DNA from: G965250275 sp965250275
GTDB lineage: Bacteria; Pseudomonadota; Alphaproteobacteria; Rhodobacterales; Rhodobacteraceae
Length of the DNA stretch: 64,000 nt
Direction of reading: 5' to 3'
Assembly (NCBI GenBank): GCA_965250275.1
Contig: OZ252297.1
Coordinates: 3,100,001 to 3,164,000, forward strand
Position numbers and translations under genes: made by a program. A model generated the notes under the pieces. It was not told the origin of the DNA. It searched no databases and worked only from the letters and a program-made list of their open reading frames with translations. This document shows, piece after piece, positions 41,900-50,767 of this stretch (its first letter is position 1; each line of letters starts with the position of its first letter).

Positions 41900-43471
41900 T
41901 CAGGTTTCCGGTATGTTGTGGCGGCTGAGTGCGGCAGCAAAACGCTCGCGAACGTCCAGATCAGCGAAAGGGAACGAATTGAAAAAGTGAGCCTGGGTGA
42001 GGTCGTTGCGACTGATCCGAAGCCGCTTGGTCCAATCCGCCGCGTCCTTGTGGTTTCCAGCCAATTCGTTGGTGAAAATAGCAATCATAGCGATTAGGTC
42101 GTGGGCTCCGGGAGCGTTTGCGGCTCGGGCACCCCAATCCGCAGCTTCGTCGTAGCGTCCGTCAATGGCGTGGCTCAGCGCACGCGTGCCGAGCATCGCA
42201 TAAAGCATTGGATCAAGCGGACTCAGGCTCCGGGCTTCGTCCGACAGACGCCGGCCCGTGTCACTGGACCCTGAAACGGTTTCCGTCCAGGCGCGGGCAT
42301 AAATTCCTTGCGCAAAGTTGGGGCTGAGGGTCGTCGATCGATGAAGCCAACTCTTTGCGCCGTCGAGGTCGCCGACGAGCCACAGCGACCGGCCCATACT
42401 GAAATTTGCAAACGGGTCCATTGGGTCGAGCTCAATAGAACGCTCTGCCGCGACGCGTGCCGCATCAGCAGCATGATCGCGATCGCTCGAGTAATGCATA
42501 AAGGCCGTCTTGAAATGCGCAAAAGACAACGCGGCATGCGCGCGCGCAAAGCTGGGTTCCAACGCGATGGCCTTTTCAAACATGGCCATGGCTTTTTCGT
42601 TTTCGCCCTCTTCGAACTTGTAGAGCGACTGCAGCCCGAGATGGTAAGTCGCCCATACATCAATGCTATCTGGCGTGCGCAGGCGCGCTTTGTTTGCCTC
42701 GCTCAAAGGGATCTGGATTTCGACAGCGAAAATCACTTGCGCGAGAATTGTCTCTCGAACTTCATGTATCCCGTCGATACTCGACCGAAAGCGATCCGCC
42801 CAGATCACCTGCGCGTCTTCGGTGTCGGTAAGCACCACTCCAACAGAAACCTGGCGGCGCAGAACTTCGACAGTGCCGGTCACACAGTAGCGAACGCCCA
42901 ATCGTTTGCGCACTTCTCCCAAATCATTCACGGCAGAGCGGAACTTAAATGATGATCCGCGCGCGATAACGGAAATCCAGCGCAGCCTGGCAATTGTCGC
43001 AATCAACTCGTGTGGAATAGCCTCGCTCAGGGTCAGGGCCTCTTCGCTTGAACCGATTGTTTCAAAGGGCAAAATAGCAATAGAGGGACGCCGGGCCGCA
43101 TCTATCCAAGCATCGTCGCCAGCGTCCAGATCTGCGGGCGAATGCTCGGCGCTGGCCGGGGTGAACTCTCGAATGGGTGCAACCCAACGAAAGCCCTTGC
43201 CATGAACCGTCTTGATGATCTCTTGCCGACCTCCTGAATCGTCGACTGCGCGCCGCGCGGACTTCACACATGTCGACAACGCGGAATCAGACACGACCCG
43301 ACCGTCCCACAACAACGACAACAGCTCCTCTTTTGAGACAAGCCGGTCACGATTTTCGATCAGCGTTTTGAGGAGGTGGAAGACCAAGGGTTCCACATCA
43401 ATTGGATCGCCGCCACGCAGAAGTTCCTGGCGGGCGAAGTCCAATGTCAGATCGCCGCATTCATAAATCAT
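41900..43471 (-). CDS. Winged-helix (OmpR/CadC-type) regulator with C-terminal TPR domain, paralogue 1
   Basis: A 523-aa regulator with no membrane helix, so it differs from CadC. The N-terminal OmpR-type winged helix (about 1-100) has LVSKEELLSLLWDGRVVSD and IIKTVHGKGFRW (the wing). A middle effector domain starts SIAILPFETIGS, and TPR repeats fill the C-terminal 260 residues. The ATG at 43471 is used in preference to the TTG one codon upstream. It ends 139 bp before the cysteine-synthase-like operon on the same strand, so it may control that operon. The signal sensed is unknown. Confidence 0.88.
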   Translation of the reverse strand: MIYECGDLTLDFARQELLRGGDPIDVEPLVFHLLKTLIENRDRLVSKEELLSLLWDGRVVSDSALSTCVKSARRAVDDSGGRQEIIKTVHGKGFRWVAPIREFTPASAEHSPADLDAGDDAWIDAARRPSIAILPFETIGSSEEALTLSEAIPHELIATIARLRWISVIARGSSFKFRSAVNDLGEVRKRLGVRYCVTGTVEVLRRQVSVGVVLTDTEDAQVIWADRFRSSIDGIHEVRETILAQVIFAVEIQIPLSEANKARLRTPDSIDVWATYHLGLQSLYKFEEGENEKAMAMFEKAIALEPSFARAHAALSFAHFKTAFMHYSSDRDHAADAARVAAERSIELDPMDPFANFSMGRSLWLVGDLDGAKSWLHRSTTLSPNFAQGIYARAWTETVSGSSDTGRRLSDEARSLSPLDPMLYAMLGTRALSHAIDGRYDEAADWGARAANAPGAHDLIAMIAIFTNELAGNHKDAADWTKRLRISRNDLTQAHFFNSFPFADLDVRERFAAALSRHNIPET

Positions 43472-43750
43472 CAATTGATGTTAACAGAAATTCCTGGCGC
43501 GTCGAACTCCATGAGTGGCTGTTTAGATCGCAAAGTAGACCTTGAGAAGAAATACTTAGACCAATGTCCGCTCAGAGCCCAATCCAGGCGAATGAAGATC
43601 GGTACTTTGAGCGGTGACACTCCCTTGCTTCGACCTTCTGCAACTTTCATTGGTAAGGCTTGCCATCCGAGTGGTGCCGCGGGCTGCAAGGCAACCGGCT
43701 GTCGCAAGCTTGACGCGGCTGACCCAAAGAACTCCGACGCCGACCGTCGC
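43472..43750. other. Intergenic region upstream of regulator paralogue 1 and downstream of the MscS-like gene
   Basis: 279 bp with no supported gene on either strand. Likely contains the regulator promoter near 43472-43560, which is relatively A+T-rich. No clear inverted repeat was found. Confidence 0.4.
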
Positions 43751-46057
43751 TTATGGTTCGTCGGGCACCGGCTTTGCCGGTCCCGCGGGCCCTAGCACGG
43801 CCTCCTGAGCCGCCCCGGCGGCCGCGGTGCGTTGCTCTTCTGTCAGATGTCCACCGCCCTCAATCGCAACTTTGACGTTCCGTTCTGCCATGCGAATGCC
43901 GTTGGCTTCAAAGGCATCCCGGACTTTCTGATAGGCATCGCGCCGCACAAGCCATTGTTCGCCCGGCTTGGTCATGAATTTCACACCCACAACCATGTTG
44001 AACTCTTCCATTCTGCGAACGCCTTGGGATTTTAAAGTGCTGAGGATCGACTTGCCATAATGCTCGTTTTCAACAAGCTCGGCCCCCACTTTCTTCACCA
44101 ACTTTTTGACAAGCTGCAGATCTGTGTCAAAGGGCACCCGAAATTCGAGCTTCATGATGACCCAGTCACGGCTGTGGTTGGTAAGGCTCTTGAGCTCACC
44201 ATATGGCACAGTATGGACTTTTCCGCGGTGGTGGCGAATGCGCATGGAGCGAACGGAGATGCTTTCGACGGTGCCCATGAGATCACCTACCTCGATGTAT
44301 TCCCCCAGTCGGAAGGCATCGTCGATCAGGAAGAATATGCCGGCAACGATGTCGCGCACCAACGACTGCGTGCCGAACCCGATCGCAATTCCCATAATCC
44401 CGGCGCCGGCAAGAATGGGCGCGATGTTCACCCCGGCGGCGCTCAATATGCTGAGCGACACCATGATCAACAATGCCACCATCAGAATTGTACGGAGCAG
44501 GGGAAGCAGTGTGATCATTCGCGCCTCAGGCCCAGGCGCCTGCCCATCTGTCGGCGGCTCGTAGTCAGCAATCCGTTTGTCAATCACGGTTTTGGCCCAT
44601 GTCCACACCAGATCCGCAAGCAGCAAAGCGACGATGCTGTCGATCAACACCTCCAGAATACGTCCCAGAACACTGCGATCCGACGACAGATCGGCAATAT
44701 TCACGCCCCATGCAGAAGAAAGCAAAAGCACCATCGACATCAGGAAAACGAAACGGGCTGCGCGTTGAACGATGGGCCGGGTTGTTGCGTAAGGATCCGC
44801 GAACTCAGGCACATCGGGTTGCGGTTCCCCTTCCAGAAGCTCGCCCTTTTGCTCCGCTTCGAAAAAGGCGTCCAACACCTTTTGTGCCTCGGCCCTGTGT
44901 TCTTCGTGCAAAGCAAAGGTTGACTGATCAAAAAAGTGATCGATCCAGACCTGCATGAGCTTGAGACCCGGTACCGCCAACCCGAAAATCAAAACCGCCC
45001 ACATCGCAGCAAACAAACCTGCCAGCCAAAGCAAAAAAACAAGTCCGGCCAGAATGAGCAGATAGTTCCTCCAGAACTGAAGCACCTGGGGATCAGCTGT
45101 ACTGCCAGACAGGTTCGGCACTCTGCGGAATGCCGTCCAAATGCATGCGCATATCACCAGGACGACCACCAGCGCCAAGGTTACGGTTAGCGCAAGGGCC
45201 ACGGTCGCGAGGTTGCCATCCAGTTCTGTGGCGCGCAGTGAAACCAACCGGGAGAACATGAACGACAGCGCCAAAGCAATCACTATCACAAGAGCGAGCA
45301 GACGTATCATCCTGTGCAAGTATCGCGCTTCCGGCGTGCCATAAGGCACAAGGCGCAACTCCGGCGCGCGCGGTGCCTGGAAGAACATTGATACGGTCAT
45401 GATGACCCGAAACAGCAGGATCATGACCAGCAGATCCAGTACCAGAGCTTCGATAAGTGGATGCCATTGGAAACTCTTGAACGCTCCAATACTGCCCACT
45501 GCGAAAACGACGAGACCAGCAAAAACAATCGCTGCCCGGATCAAGGCGCCCACTAGTTTTTCCAAAGGTGCATCCCTTGGCGTCTGTTCCATACGCAATT
45601 TGGGATATTGCATATACTGCCGATAGAGCCATTCCAGCCCGAAGCCGATCAGCAGGAAGGTCAGAACATAGGTGACTGAGCGGACCTTTTGGGCATGCGA
45701 CAACTCATCGTTCCATGCCTCGGATACCAGCAAGGGCAATTGCGGAAACACATCCCACGCCAGCACCAGGGACTGGGCCCGCGCGGCAATGCTTGCAAGT
45801 TGCGCGTCAATCTGTTCCCGAAGGGTTAGGCCCGACCCATCGTCAAGGCCATCGTTCTCGCTGGCGCTGTCCTTGATCCATTCCTGAACGCTGGGATCCC
45901 CCAAAAGCCTCAGAAACTCTCGGACATCATTAGGGGAGGGTGCCGGAATGGCGGTTTCTTCCGGGCTGCTCCCGCTTGCGACGACTTGTGCGTTGGCGGA
46001 CTGGACCAACCCAATGATCGCCAGCGCGGCGAGGATGGCACGTACCCAGGCCGTCAC
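43751..46057 (-). CDS. Large MscS-family mechanosensitive ion channel
   Basis: A 768-aa inner-membrane channel. A Sec signal peptide (cleavage after ANA, near residue 23) is followed by a periplasmic region and many membrane helices. The conserved MscS core is in the C-terminal third, with the pore helix ILAGAGIMGIAIGFGTQSL and the beta domain segment GEYIEVGDLMGTVESISVRS. A soluble tail ends in a Pro/Ala-rich stretch. The GTG start overlaps the stop of the upstream heme/ferredoxin gene (GTGA at 46054-46057), implying translational coupling. MscS proteins release osmolytes under membrane tension. The partner gene suggests an added redox input, which is an inference. Confidence 0.9.
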   Translation of the reverse strand: MTAWVRAILAALAIIGLVQSANAQVVASGSSPEETAIPAPSPNDVREFLRLLGDPSVQEWIKDSASENDGLDDGSGLTLREQIDAQLASIAARAQSLVLAWDVFPQLPLLVSEAWNDELSHAQKVRSVTYVLTFLLIGFGLEWLYRQYMQYPKLRMEQTPRDAPLEKLVGALIRAAIVFAGLVVFAVGSIGAFKSFQWHPLIEALVLDLLVMILLFRVIMTVSMFFQAPRAPELRLVPYGTPEARYLHRMIRLLALVIVIALALSFMFSRLVSLRATELDGNLATVALALTVTLALVVVLVICACIWTAFRRVPNLSGSTADPQVLQFWRNYLLILAGLVFLLWLAGLFAAMWAVLIFGLAVPGLKLMQVWIDHFFDQSTFALHEEHRAEAQKVLDAFFEAEQKGELLEGEPQPDVPEFADPYATTRPIVQRAARFVFLMSMVLLLSSAWGVNIADLSSDRSVLGRILEVLIDSIVALLLADLVWTWAKTVIDKRIADYEPPTDGQAPGPEARMITLLPLLRTILMVALLIMVSLSILSAAGVNIAPILAGAGIMGIAIGFGTQSLVRDIVAGIFFLIDDAFRLGEYIEVGDLMGTVESISVRSMRIRHHRGKVHTVPYGELKSLTNHSRDWVIMKLEFRVPFDTDLQLVKKLVKKVGAELVENEHYGKSILSTLKSQGVRRMEEFNMVVGVKFMTKPGEQWLVRRDAYQKVRDAFEANGIRMAERNVKVAIEGGGHLTEEQRTAAAGAAQEAVLGPAGPAKPVPDEP

Positions 46058-47214
46058 GTTGCACCTGTCGGCAGCTCGTCCGATGGCTTCTTCTGTGAGT
46101 AATCCAGATTAGAATAATCCGGCGCGATCACACGTTCGACCTCAAGTTGGCCGCCGAGCGGTTTCAACTGACAGGCCAGACGCTCATTTGGCGCGGCTTT
46201 CCAACGCGCCAGAACTCTGGCCTCAATTTCGCTCGGCGGCGGAAGGCCTGAACCACCGGACAGCACTCTGACACGGCACGTTCCGCAACGCCCGCGGCCG
46301 CGGCAGACGCTGGCGTGCGGCAGGTCGCTTTCGCGCGCCATTTCCAGCAGTGTCAAACCGGTGTTTGCCTCGAATGTTGCAGGCTTCCGACCGCGATACG
46401 TGACTCGAACCCCTCCCTTCCGGCTTCGGCGCACACGCAACCAGCGCGCAGCGAATGCCAGGGCAACCAGCGCCAAAGACACCCGCGTTGCAACTTTTGG
46501 CCGTTCCCGCGCCTGTTCCAAAATGACCGGGATCATGTCCGGATCAACCGTAGGACCATTTGCGTTGGGGTCGTTCTCGAGGACAAACCCAATACCGCCT
46601 TCATCCAAGGGAATGACTTGGCGCCCGGCCTCAACGTAACCGAGCATCGCCAGGATAGGCAGGGCCACCACAAAAGGGTAAAAGAACCGCATGACGCGGA
46701 CCGAGCCATCACGGGACTGCAGCCAAGTGTAGACGCCGATTGCCCCGTGGATCCAGACGACAACCAACATCACGATCTGCTGCAAACCTGCGATCGGAGA
46801 CACGACCCAGAACTGACCCAGAACGACCGCGTACGTCGGCTCGAGCCCCAGGTCCCTGACCGCCATAATCCCGAAAACATGTTGGCCCAACAGCGGGATG
46901 ATCAGAATGCCCGCGATCATCTGTGCCATGTCGTAGGGCGGCACATTCAAAGTGTTTCGCAAATAGAGCGAAACGAGCGCGAGCAGGAAATGAACGACCA
47001 GGGACCCCATTAGCAAAGTCTTCAGCGGTGCAAACGACGACCAGACGCCACTGAGCGCCCAGCGCCAATCTTCCATCATCTGGATCGAGAACAGACCAAG
47101 CGACAAGTTCGTCAGGTGCATCGAGATAAACACGAACATCACAAGGCCGGTGCCTATCATTGCCCTGAGACGCAGTTTCGCAAACCAGTTGGCAGTGGGT
47201 GTGGTGGCAGTCAT
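46054..47214 (-). CDS. Predicted diheme-b membrane anchor fused to a plant-type [2Fe-2S] ferredoxin domain
   Basis: A 386-aa protein with six membrane helices (about 15-45, 64-86, 98-118, 134-165, 174-193, 242-258). Four helix-embedded His, H33, H75, H112 and H156, could ligate two b-type hemes as in succinate-dehydrogenase-like anchors. The C-terminal cytoplasmic ferredoxin domain has C304, C310, C313 (C-x5-C-x2-C) and C348. The same anchor-ferredoxin arrangement is known from redox-sensing adenylate cyclases such as CyaC of Sinorhizobium, but there is no cyclase domain here. The ATG at 47214 places the first helix correctly; 47268 is an alternative. Overlaps the MscS-like gene. Confidence 0.82.
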   Translation of the reverse strand: MTATTPTANWFAKLRLRAMIGTGLVMFVFISMHLTNLSLGLFSIQMMEDWRWALSGVWSSFAPLKTLLMGSLVVHFLLALVSLYLRNTLNVPPYDMAQMIAGILIIPLLGQHVFGIMAVRDLGLEPTYAVVLGQFWVVSPIAGLQQIVMLVVVWIHGAIGVYTWLQSRDGSVRVMRFFYPFVVALPILAMLGYVEAGRQVIPLDEGGIGFVLENDPNANGPTVDPDMIPVILEQARERPKVATRVSLALVALAFAARWLRVRRSRKGGVRVTYRGRKPATFEANTGLTLLEMARESDLPHASVCRGRGRCGTCRVRVLSGGSGLPPPSEIEARVLARWKAAPNERLACQLKPLGGQLEVERVIAPDYSNLDYSQKKPSDELPTGAT

Positions 47215-47513
47215 TGATGCAGCCCTTTTGGTGCGGCCAATTGCTCTAGGGACCAGCATGGTCGGCAAATATGCTCGACCGGTTGTCGAGAGGTATCGCG
47301 AGAACAGGTGTCACAGTTCGCTGAACAGCGCGCAGAATCTTTCATGCGACCCTGACTACCAAAATAGGATCATTTGCGACACTCTGCGTATCTCGCTGCC
47401 AATGCTTCCCAGATCTCGGAAGCGTTGGAATTGCCAGAGCCAGCTTATACACAGCGGCATTTGGTTGTCCGGTTCTCCTGAGGAGCGACATTCGTCGCAC
47501 TCACTTGCCAGGC
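47215..47513. other. Intergenic region upstream of the heme/ferredoxin gene
   Basis: 299 bp with no supported gene. It should hold the promoter of the ferredoxin-MscS pair and the 3' end region of the metallo-beta-lactamase-fold gene. No convincing operator or terminator was seen. Confidence 0.4.
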
Positions 47514-48401
47514 TCAACGCGTCCAATACTCACCGATCAGGCTCAAAAGAAAGTCGCCCGAGTATCCTGGATAGGCGGCTTTGATCTGCGCGGCCGCCTC
47601 GTCGGGGCTTGCCGAGTTCGTCATCGCGTCATCCAAAGCTCTGATGTAGGCGATTGCTGTGTCCAGTTCACCGCGTGACGTGGGCAGTCCATGGCCAACG
47701 AGCAACGTGTCAAACGCCGGATCATCGCGCATCGATTCCAACGTGGCGATCCAGTTCGCGCGGTTCACACCGGGTGCAAAGAAGACGCCGTTATAGACAA
47801 GGTCCTGTACGATGGCGACTTTCTGTTCAGGGAGTACCGTCACCAGCATATGCGGCGCTTCGTTGTCGCGGTAGTGACGGTATTCAACAGCCACGCCCGA
47901 CATTTCCGTCAGGCCTGGCGTGATGTCACCACCTTGCAATACGTTTGTCGGCTCTGGGAATTGGCCACTGGTGGCTTCGGCGCGCATACCTTCTCGGACC
48001 TCGGACAAGGTGTCGAACGTGACCCCTTCGATAAAGGACGCGCCGCCCCAGTGATCGGGATGTTCATGGCTGGTAATGGCTTGGCCGACAGGCTTGCCGG
48101 TGCTTGCGATCAAGGCGCCGACTTCCTGTGCGGTTGGCGGCATGAAGGTCGCATCCACCAGCAAAAGCTGATCATCGAATTCGACCAGATGCGACGTTAC
48201 ATTCACGGCCATGGCGGGGGAGACATAGGTGTGGAACGTCACTCCTCCTTGTGAAAAGCGATGAATTGTTCCGGGCGGCAAGTCGCTCTGCGCCATGGCG
48301 AACCGCGGCTTCAGTGCCGTACGCATGAAGGCCGCGGCACCGAGGGTCAACGTCGCCCCTTGCAACAAAGCGCGGCGGGAAAGTTTTGGCGAATTGGTCA
48401 T
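47514..48401 (-). CDS. Tat-exported metallo-beta-lactamase-fold hydrolase
   Basis: A 295-aa periplasmic protein. The N-terminus carries a twin-arginine signal, LSRRALLQGATLTLGAAAF, with probable cleavage after AMA near residue 37. The MBL metal motif is H112-E-H114-P-D116-H117 in SHEHPDHWGGA, followed by later ligands in VQDLVYN and VGHGLPTS. The fold is shared by beta-lactamases, glyoxalase II, quorum quenchers and alkylsulfatase-like enzymes; the reaction here is not known. ATG at 48401 chosen because the Tat motif begins a few residues later; the longer frame lacks such logic. Divergent from a LysR regulator that probably controls it. Confidence 0.88.
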   Translation of the reverse strand: MTNSPKLSRRALLQGATLTLGAAAFMRTALKPRFAMAQSDLPPGTIHRFSQGGVTFHTYVSPAMAVNVTSHLVEFDDQLLLVDATFMPPTAQEVGALIASTGKPVGQAITSHEHPDHWGGASFIEGVTFDTLSEVREGMRAEATSGQFPEPTNVLQGGDITPGLTEMSGVAVEYRHYRDNEAPHMLVTVLPEQKVAIVQDLVYNGVFFAPGVNRANWIATLESMRDDPAFDTLLVGHGLPTSRGELDTAIAYIRALDDAMTNSASPDEAAAQIKAAYPGYSGDFLLSLIGEYWTR

Positions 48402-48513
48402 GTATTTCTCTTCCGTTTGGGGTTCGGGCAGCAGGTTGCGTGGCGGCCCCTGGCTCAGACACGCGCAGTCTTTTTGTGTGGCAAAACCGAAGATAGACCC
48501 GAACAATGATTTC

Positions 48514-48528
48514 GATTATCCCATAATC
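48514..48528. promoter_or_regulatory. Inverted repeat in the LysR/MBL divergent promoter region
   Basis: GATTAT, CCC, ATAATC is a perfect 6-3-6 inverted repeat, A+T-rich and of the T-Nx-A type bound by LysR regulators. It sits 30 bp upstream of the LysR start (48559) and about 112 bp upstream of the MBL gene. Flanking ATGATT and AATCAT repeats extend the symmetry. Confidence 0.6.
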
Positions 48529-48558
48529 ATTGGCATCTGCGTTCTATGGATTAGAAAG

Positions 48559-49452
48559 ATGAATGATGACTATCGCGGCCTTGCCGTCTTCGCGGCGGTT
48601 CATGAGGCCGGCAGTTTCAGCGCCGCTGGACGACGGCTGAAACTGTCAACCTCTGTGGTCAGTCATCATATCTCCAAGTTGGAAAACAAACTCGGCGTCC
48701 CGCTGTTCTTTCGGTCTACGCGGTCCCTGACGCTGACCAGCGAGGGACAAAAGATCCTCGATGCGGCAAGGCGCATGGTGGCGGCTGGCGAAGAAGCGCT
48801 CGACGCGTTGTCAGATGACAGCGTTCAGCCAGTCGGAACGCTTCGGATCACGCTGCCCGCGTTCGGTCTGAACAACGCGCTGTATCGATCGGTTTGGCAA
48901 TTTGCGAAGGCCCATCCCATGGTTGCACTGTCCCTGCACAGCAGTGACAAAACGATTGACCTCGTCCGTGAAGGCTATGACCTCGCCATCCGCCTCGGCC
49001 AGTTGACAAACAGCACCCTGGTGAACCGCCGGATTGGCACATTTCAACGTAAGATCGTCGCGTCACCTGAATACTTGAATAACCATCCAAAGATCACCGA
49101 TCCAAGCGAATTGGCCGAACGCGACTTCGTAGCCCTGTCCATGGTGCCCAACAAGTTGACCGTAAGGAACAAAGACGAAGACGTCACCGTAACCCTGCAG
49201 AACATCCGCCTTGAGGTCGACACCGTAACGGCCGGCCGGGCGGCGGTCTTGGCCGGGCTGGGGTTGATGAGCCTGCCGCTCAACGAAATCAAGGATGACC
49301 TGAACAGCGGCGCGCTGGTTGAAGTCTCCCGCAGATGGTCCCTTCCGACATTGGGTGTTTACGCCGTGTGGCCGGATTCTGGTCCGCAAAAGAAACTGAC
49401 TCGGCGCCTGATCGATTTCTTGACGGACCACGCAGGGCACAGCGCATGCTGA
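48559..49452 (+). CDS. LysR-family transcriptional regulator
   Basis: A 297-aa regulator of typical size. The N-terminal helix-turn-helix has AVHEAGSFSAAGRRLKLS and SVVSHHISKLENKLG, then FFRSTRSLTLTSEG. The C-terminal effector domain is of the periplasmic-binding type, with YDLAIRLGQLTNSTLVNRRI (split as YDLAIRLGQL and TNSTLVNRRI) near the middle. The ATG at 48559 is chosen because it places the HTH at residues 3-60; the upstream frame would cross the inverted repeat. Divergent from the MBL-fold gene, the likely target. The effector is unknown. Confidence 0.92.
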   Translation: MNDDYRGLAVFAAVHEAGSFSAAGRRLKLSTSVVSHHISKLENKLGVPLFFRSTRSLTLTSEGQKILDAARRMVAAGEEALDALSDDSVQPVGTLRITLPAFGLNNALYRSVWQFAKAHPMVALSLHSSDKTIDLVREGYDLAIRLGQLTNSTLVNRRIGTFQRKIVASPEYLNNHPKITDPSELAERDFVALSMVPNKLTVRNKDEDVTVTLQNIRLEVDTVTAGRAAVLAGLGLMSLPLNEIKDDLNSGALVEVSRRWSLPTLGVYAVWPDSGPQKKLTRRLIDFLTDHAGHSAC

Positions 49453-49461
49453 TGAAGCCGG

Positions 49462-49680
49462 TCAGCAAGACCCGGCGGTCGGTGGCAGCGTGTTCCGATC
49501 AGCGCTGCACCCACAGGTAATTTTGACGATCGATGTTCGAGGATCGACGGCAACCCGCTGCCCGACATCACACCACGTGCCGACGACGACGCCAACATCG
49601 ACCGGTTCATTGAGGGACGTGTCAGTCTCTTCTACGTCGGAGCTTTCACTCCAGAGTTTTGAAATCAATTTCCGCTGCAT
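49462..49680 (-). CDS. Possible small hypothetical protein (72 aa)
   Basis: An open frame starting MQRKLISKLWSE and overlapping the end of the secreted 163-aa gene by 16 nt. It is rich in Val, Thr and Asp, with four Cys in the C-terminal half, including WCDVG and CGCS. No family recognised. The overlap with the upstream gene supports coupled translation, but the length and lack of similarity leave it uncertain; a spurious frame is possible. Confidence 0.3.
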   Translation of the reverse strand: MQRKLISKLWSESSDVEETDTSLNEPVDVGVVVGTWCDVGQRVAVDPRTSIVKITCGCSADRNTLPPTAGSC

Positions 49681-50156
49681 GTCTCCATTTCCGGAACCTC
49701 GGTGCTGGTCCGGGTCATGACCCAGCGACAACTCTCCACGATCAGATGACCTTCGCGTCCGGGCAGCGCTTCGGTGACGAAGATGGTGTCAGCAGCGAAG
49801 CTGAAATCTTCGGTAGTGCTGGCAGTGGGAAGGATCCGGATCGTTTCGATGTACTCGAAATCCGGGCGGCACGCAGCGACATATCCAGAGACCTGCCCAT
49901 TGGCGACAGCAGCTTTTCCCGCGTAGAGAGAGGCGGTGCGCCGCTGCAAGGCTTCATCCTCTGCCGTCCAGGTGGCTATGTCCAAGCGGTCGCCGTTTTG
50001 ATGCACGCGAATGTCCAGATTGAGGAGGAACACACCGGGCAAGCCGTTCTCCGTGCGCTCGCACGCTACGGCGCCGCTGTAGGTTCCAGTGAGGGAAGGG
50101 GCTTCGGCCAGAACAGGAGAAGCGGCGATGATCAGTGCTAGGTAAGCGTGTCTCAT
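49665..50156 (-). CDS. Secreted or periplasmic hypothetical protein (163 aa)
   Basis: The N-terminus MRHAYLALIIAASPVLAEAP is a clear Sec signal with a probable cut after VLA. The mature part is beta-rich, with LTGTYSGAVACERTENG at the start and about four Cys (ACE, ACR, SCRW, TCSG) that could form two disulfides. No family recognised. The ATG at 50156 is chosen because it gives a well-formed signal peptide; an upstream ATG at 50219 would add 21 polar residues. It is convergent with the LysR gene. Role unknown. Confidence 0.7.
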   Translation of the reverse strand: MRHAYLALIIAASPVLAEAPSLTGTYSGAVACERTENGLPGVFLLNLDIRVHQNGDRLDIATWTAEDEALQRRTASLYAGKAAVANGQVSGYVAACRPDFEYIETIRILPTASTTEDFSFAADTIFVTEALPGREGHLIVESCRWVMTRTSTEVPEMETCSGN

Positions 50157-50767
50157 ATGTCCTCGTATCAATCCTCTGCACGTCCTTCCCGATGTTGCCT
50201 CGTGGATGATCTCGTGCATTGCGCGTTCAGTATCTGCGTATTTGCAAACCCAATCGATGGGAAGGCAGGTTTGCTCTCATTGTACCGAAAGCAGCAATTG
50301 TTTATACTGAGGCTTGGATTTTGCGGCAGAGCAATTGGCGCGACCAGTCCGCGTGTTCATACTGAGACAAGAGAGACATTTGTCGGCCTCCTGCGACTGC
50401 CGTGGCTCGCCACAGCATCGAAGGTCCTTCCCTAGTCGGGGTAGAGAACGGCAAGCCCAGCGCGTTCGACATCTAAGTTGGATACCTCAGTTTTTCCGAC
50501 CAAACCAAGAACGCATCGCCAATACACTGACTGCGTGACTTGCTTCCTGAAGTGTTGTGATGCTTCACGCTAAGCAGTCAACTCGCCGATCAGCGCAGTA
50601 GCCACTCTTGACCTCATGAATGCGTACAGTCGCGCCATTCGATAAAATTTCACCTGCGATGCTTCCAAAGGCATCCGTGACACGTTTGATGATTTCACCC
50701 TTTCGTCCGCAGAGAAAACATCTTCAAGGATCGAAACATCAATAGATGGCTTGGCTTCACTCCCTTG
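50157..50767. other. Gene-poor interval of about 610 bp
   Basis: No convincing gene, RNA or mobile element. An open minus-strand frame (50570-50767) directly continues the SDR frame after its TGA for 65 codons but has no good start. It may be a remnant or chance. The promoter of the secreted 163-aa gene should lie near 50157-50230. Confidence 0.4.

Noticed and set aside
50570..50767. Sixty-five-codon open frame directly after the SDR stop
   Set aside because: It has no good start codon or ribosome site and no recognised similarity. Readthrough or a remnant is possible but unsupported.
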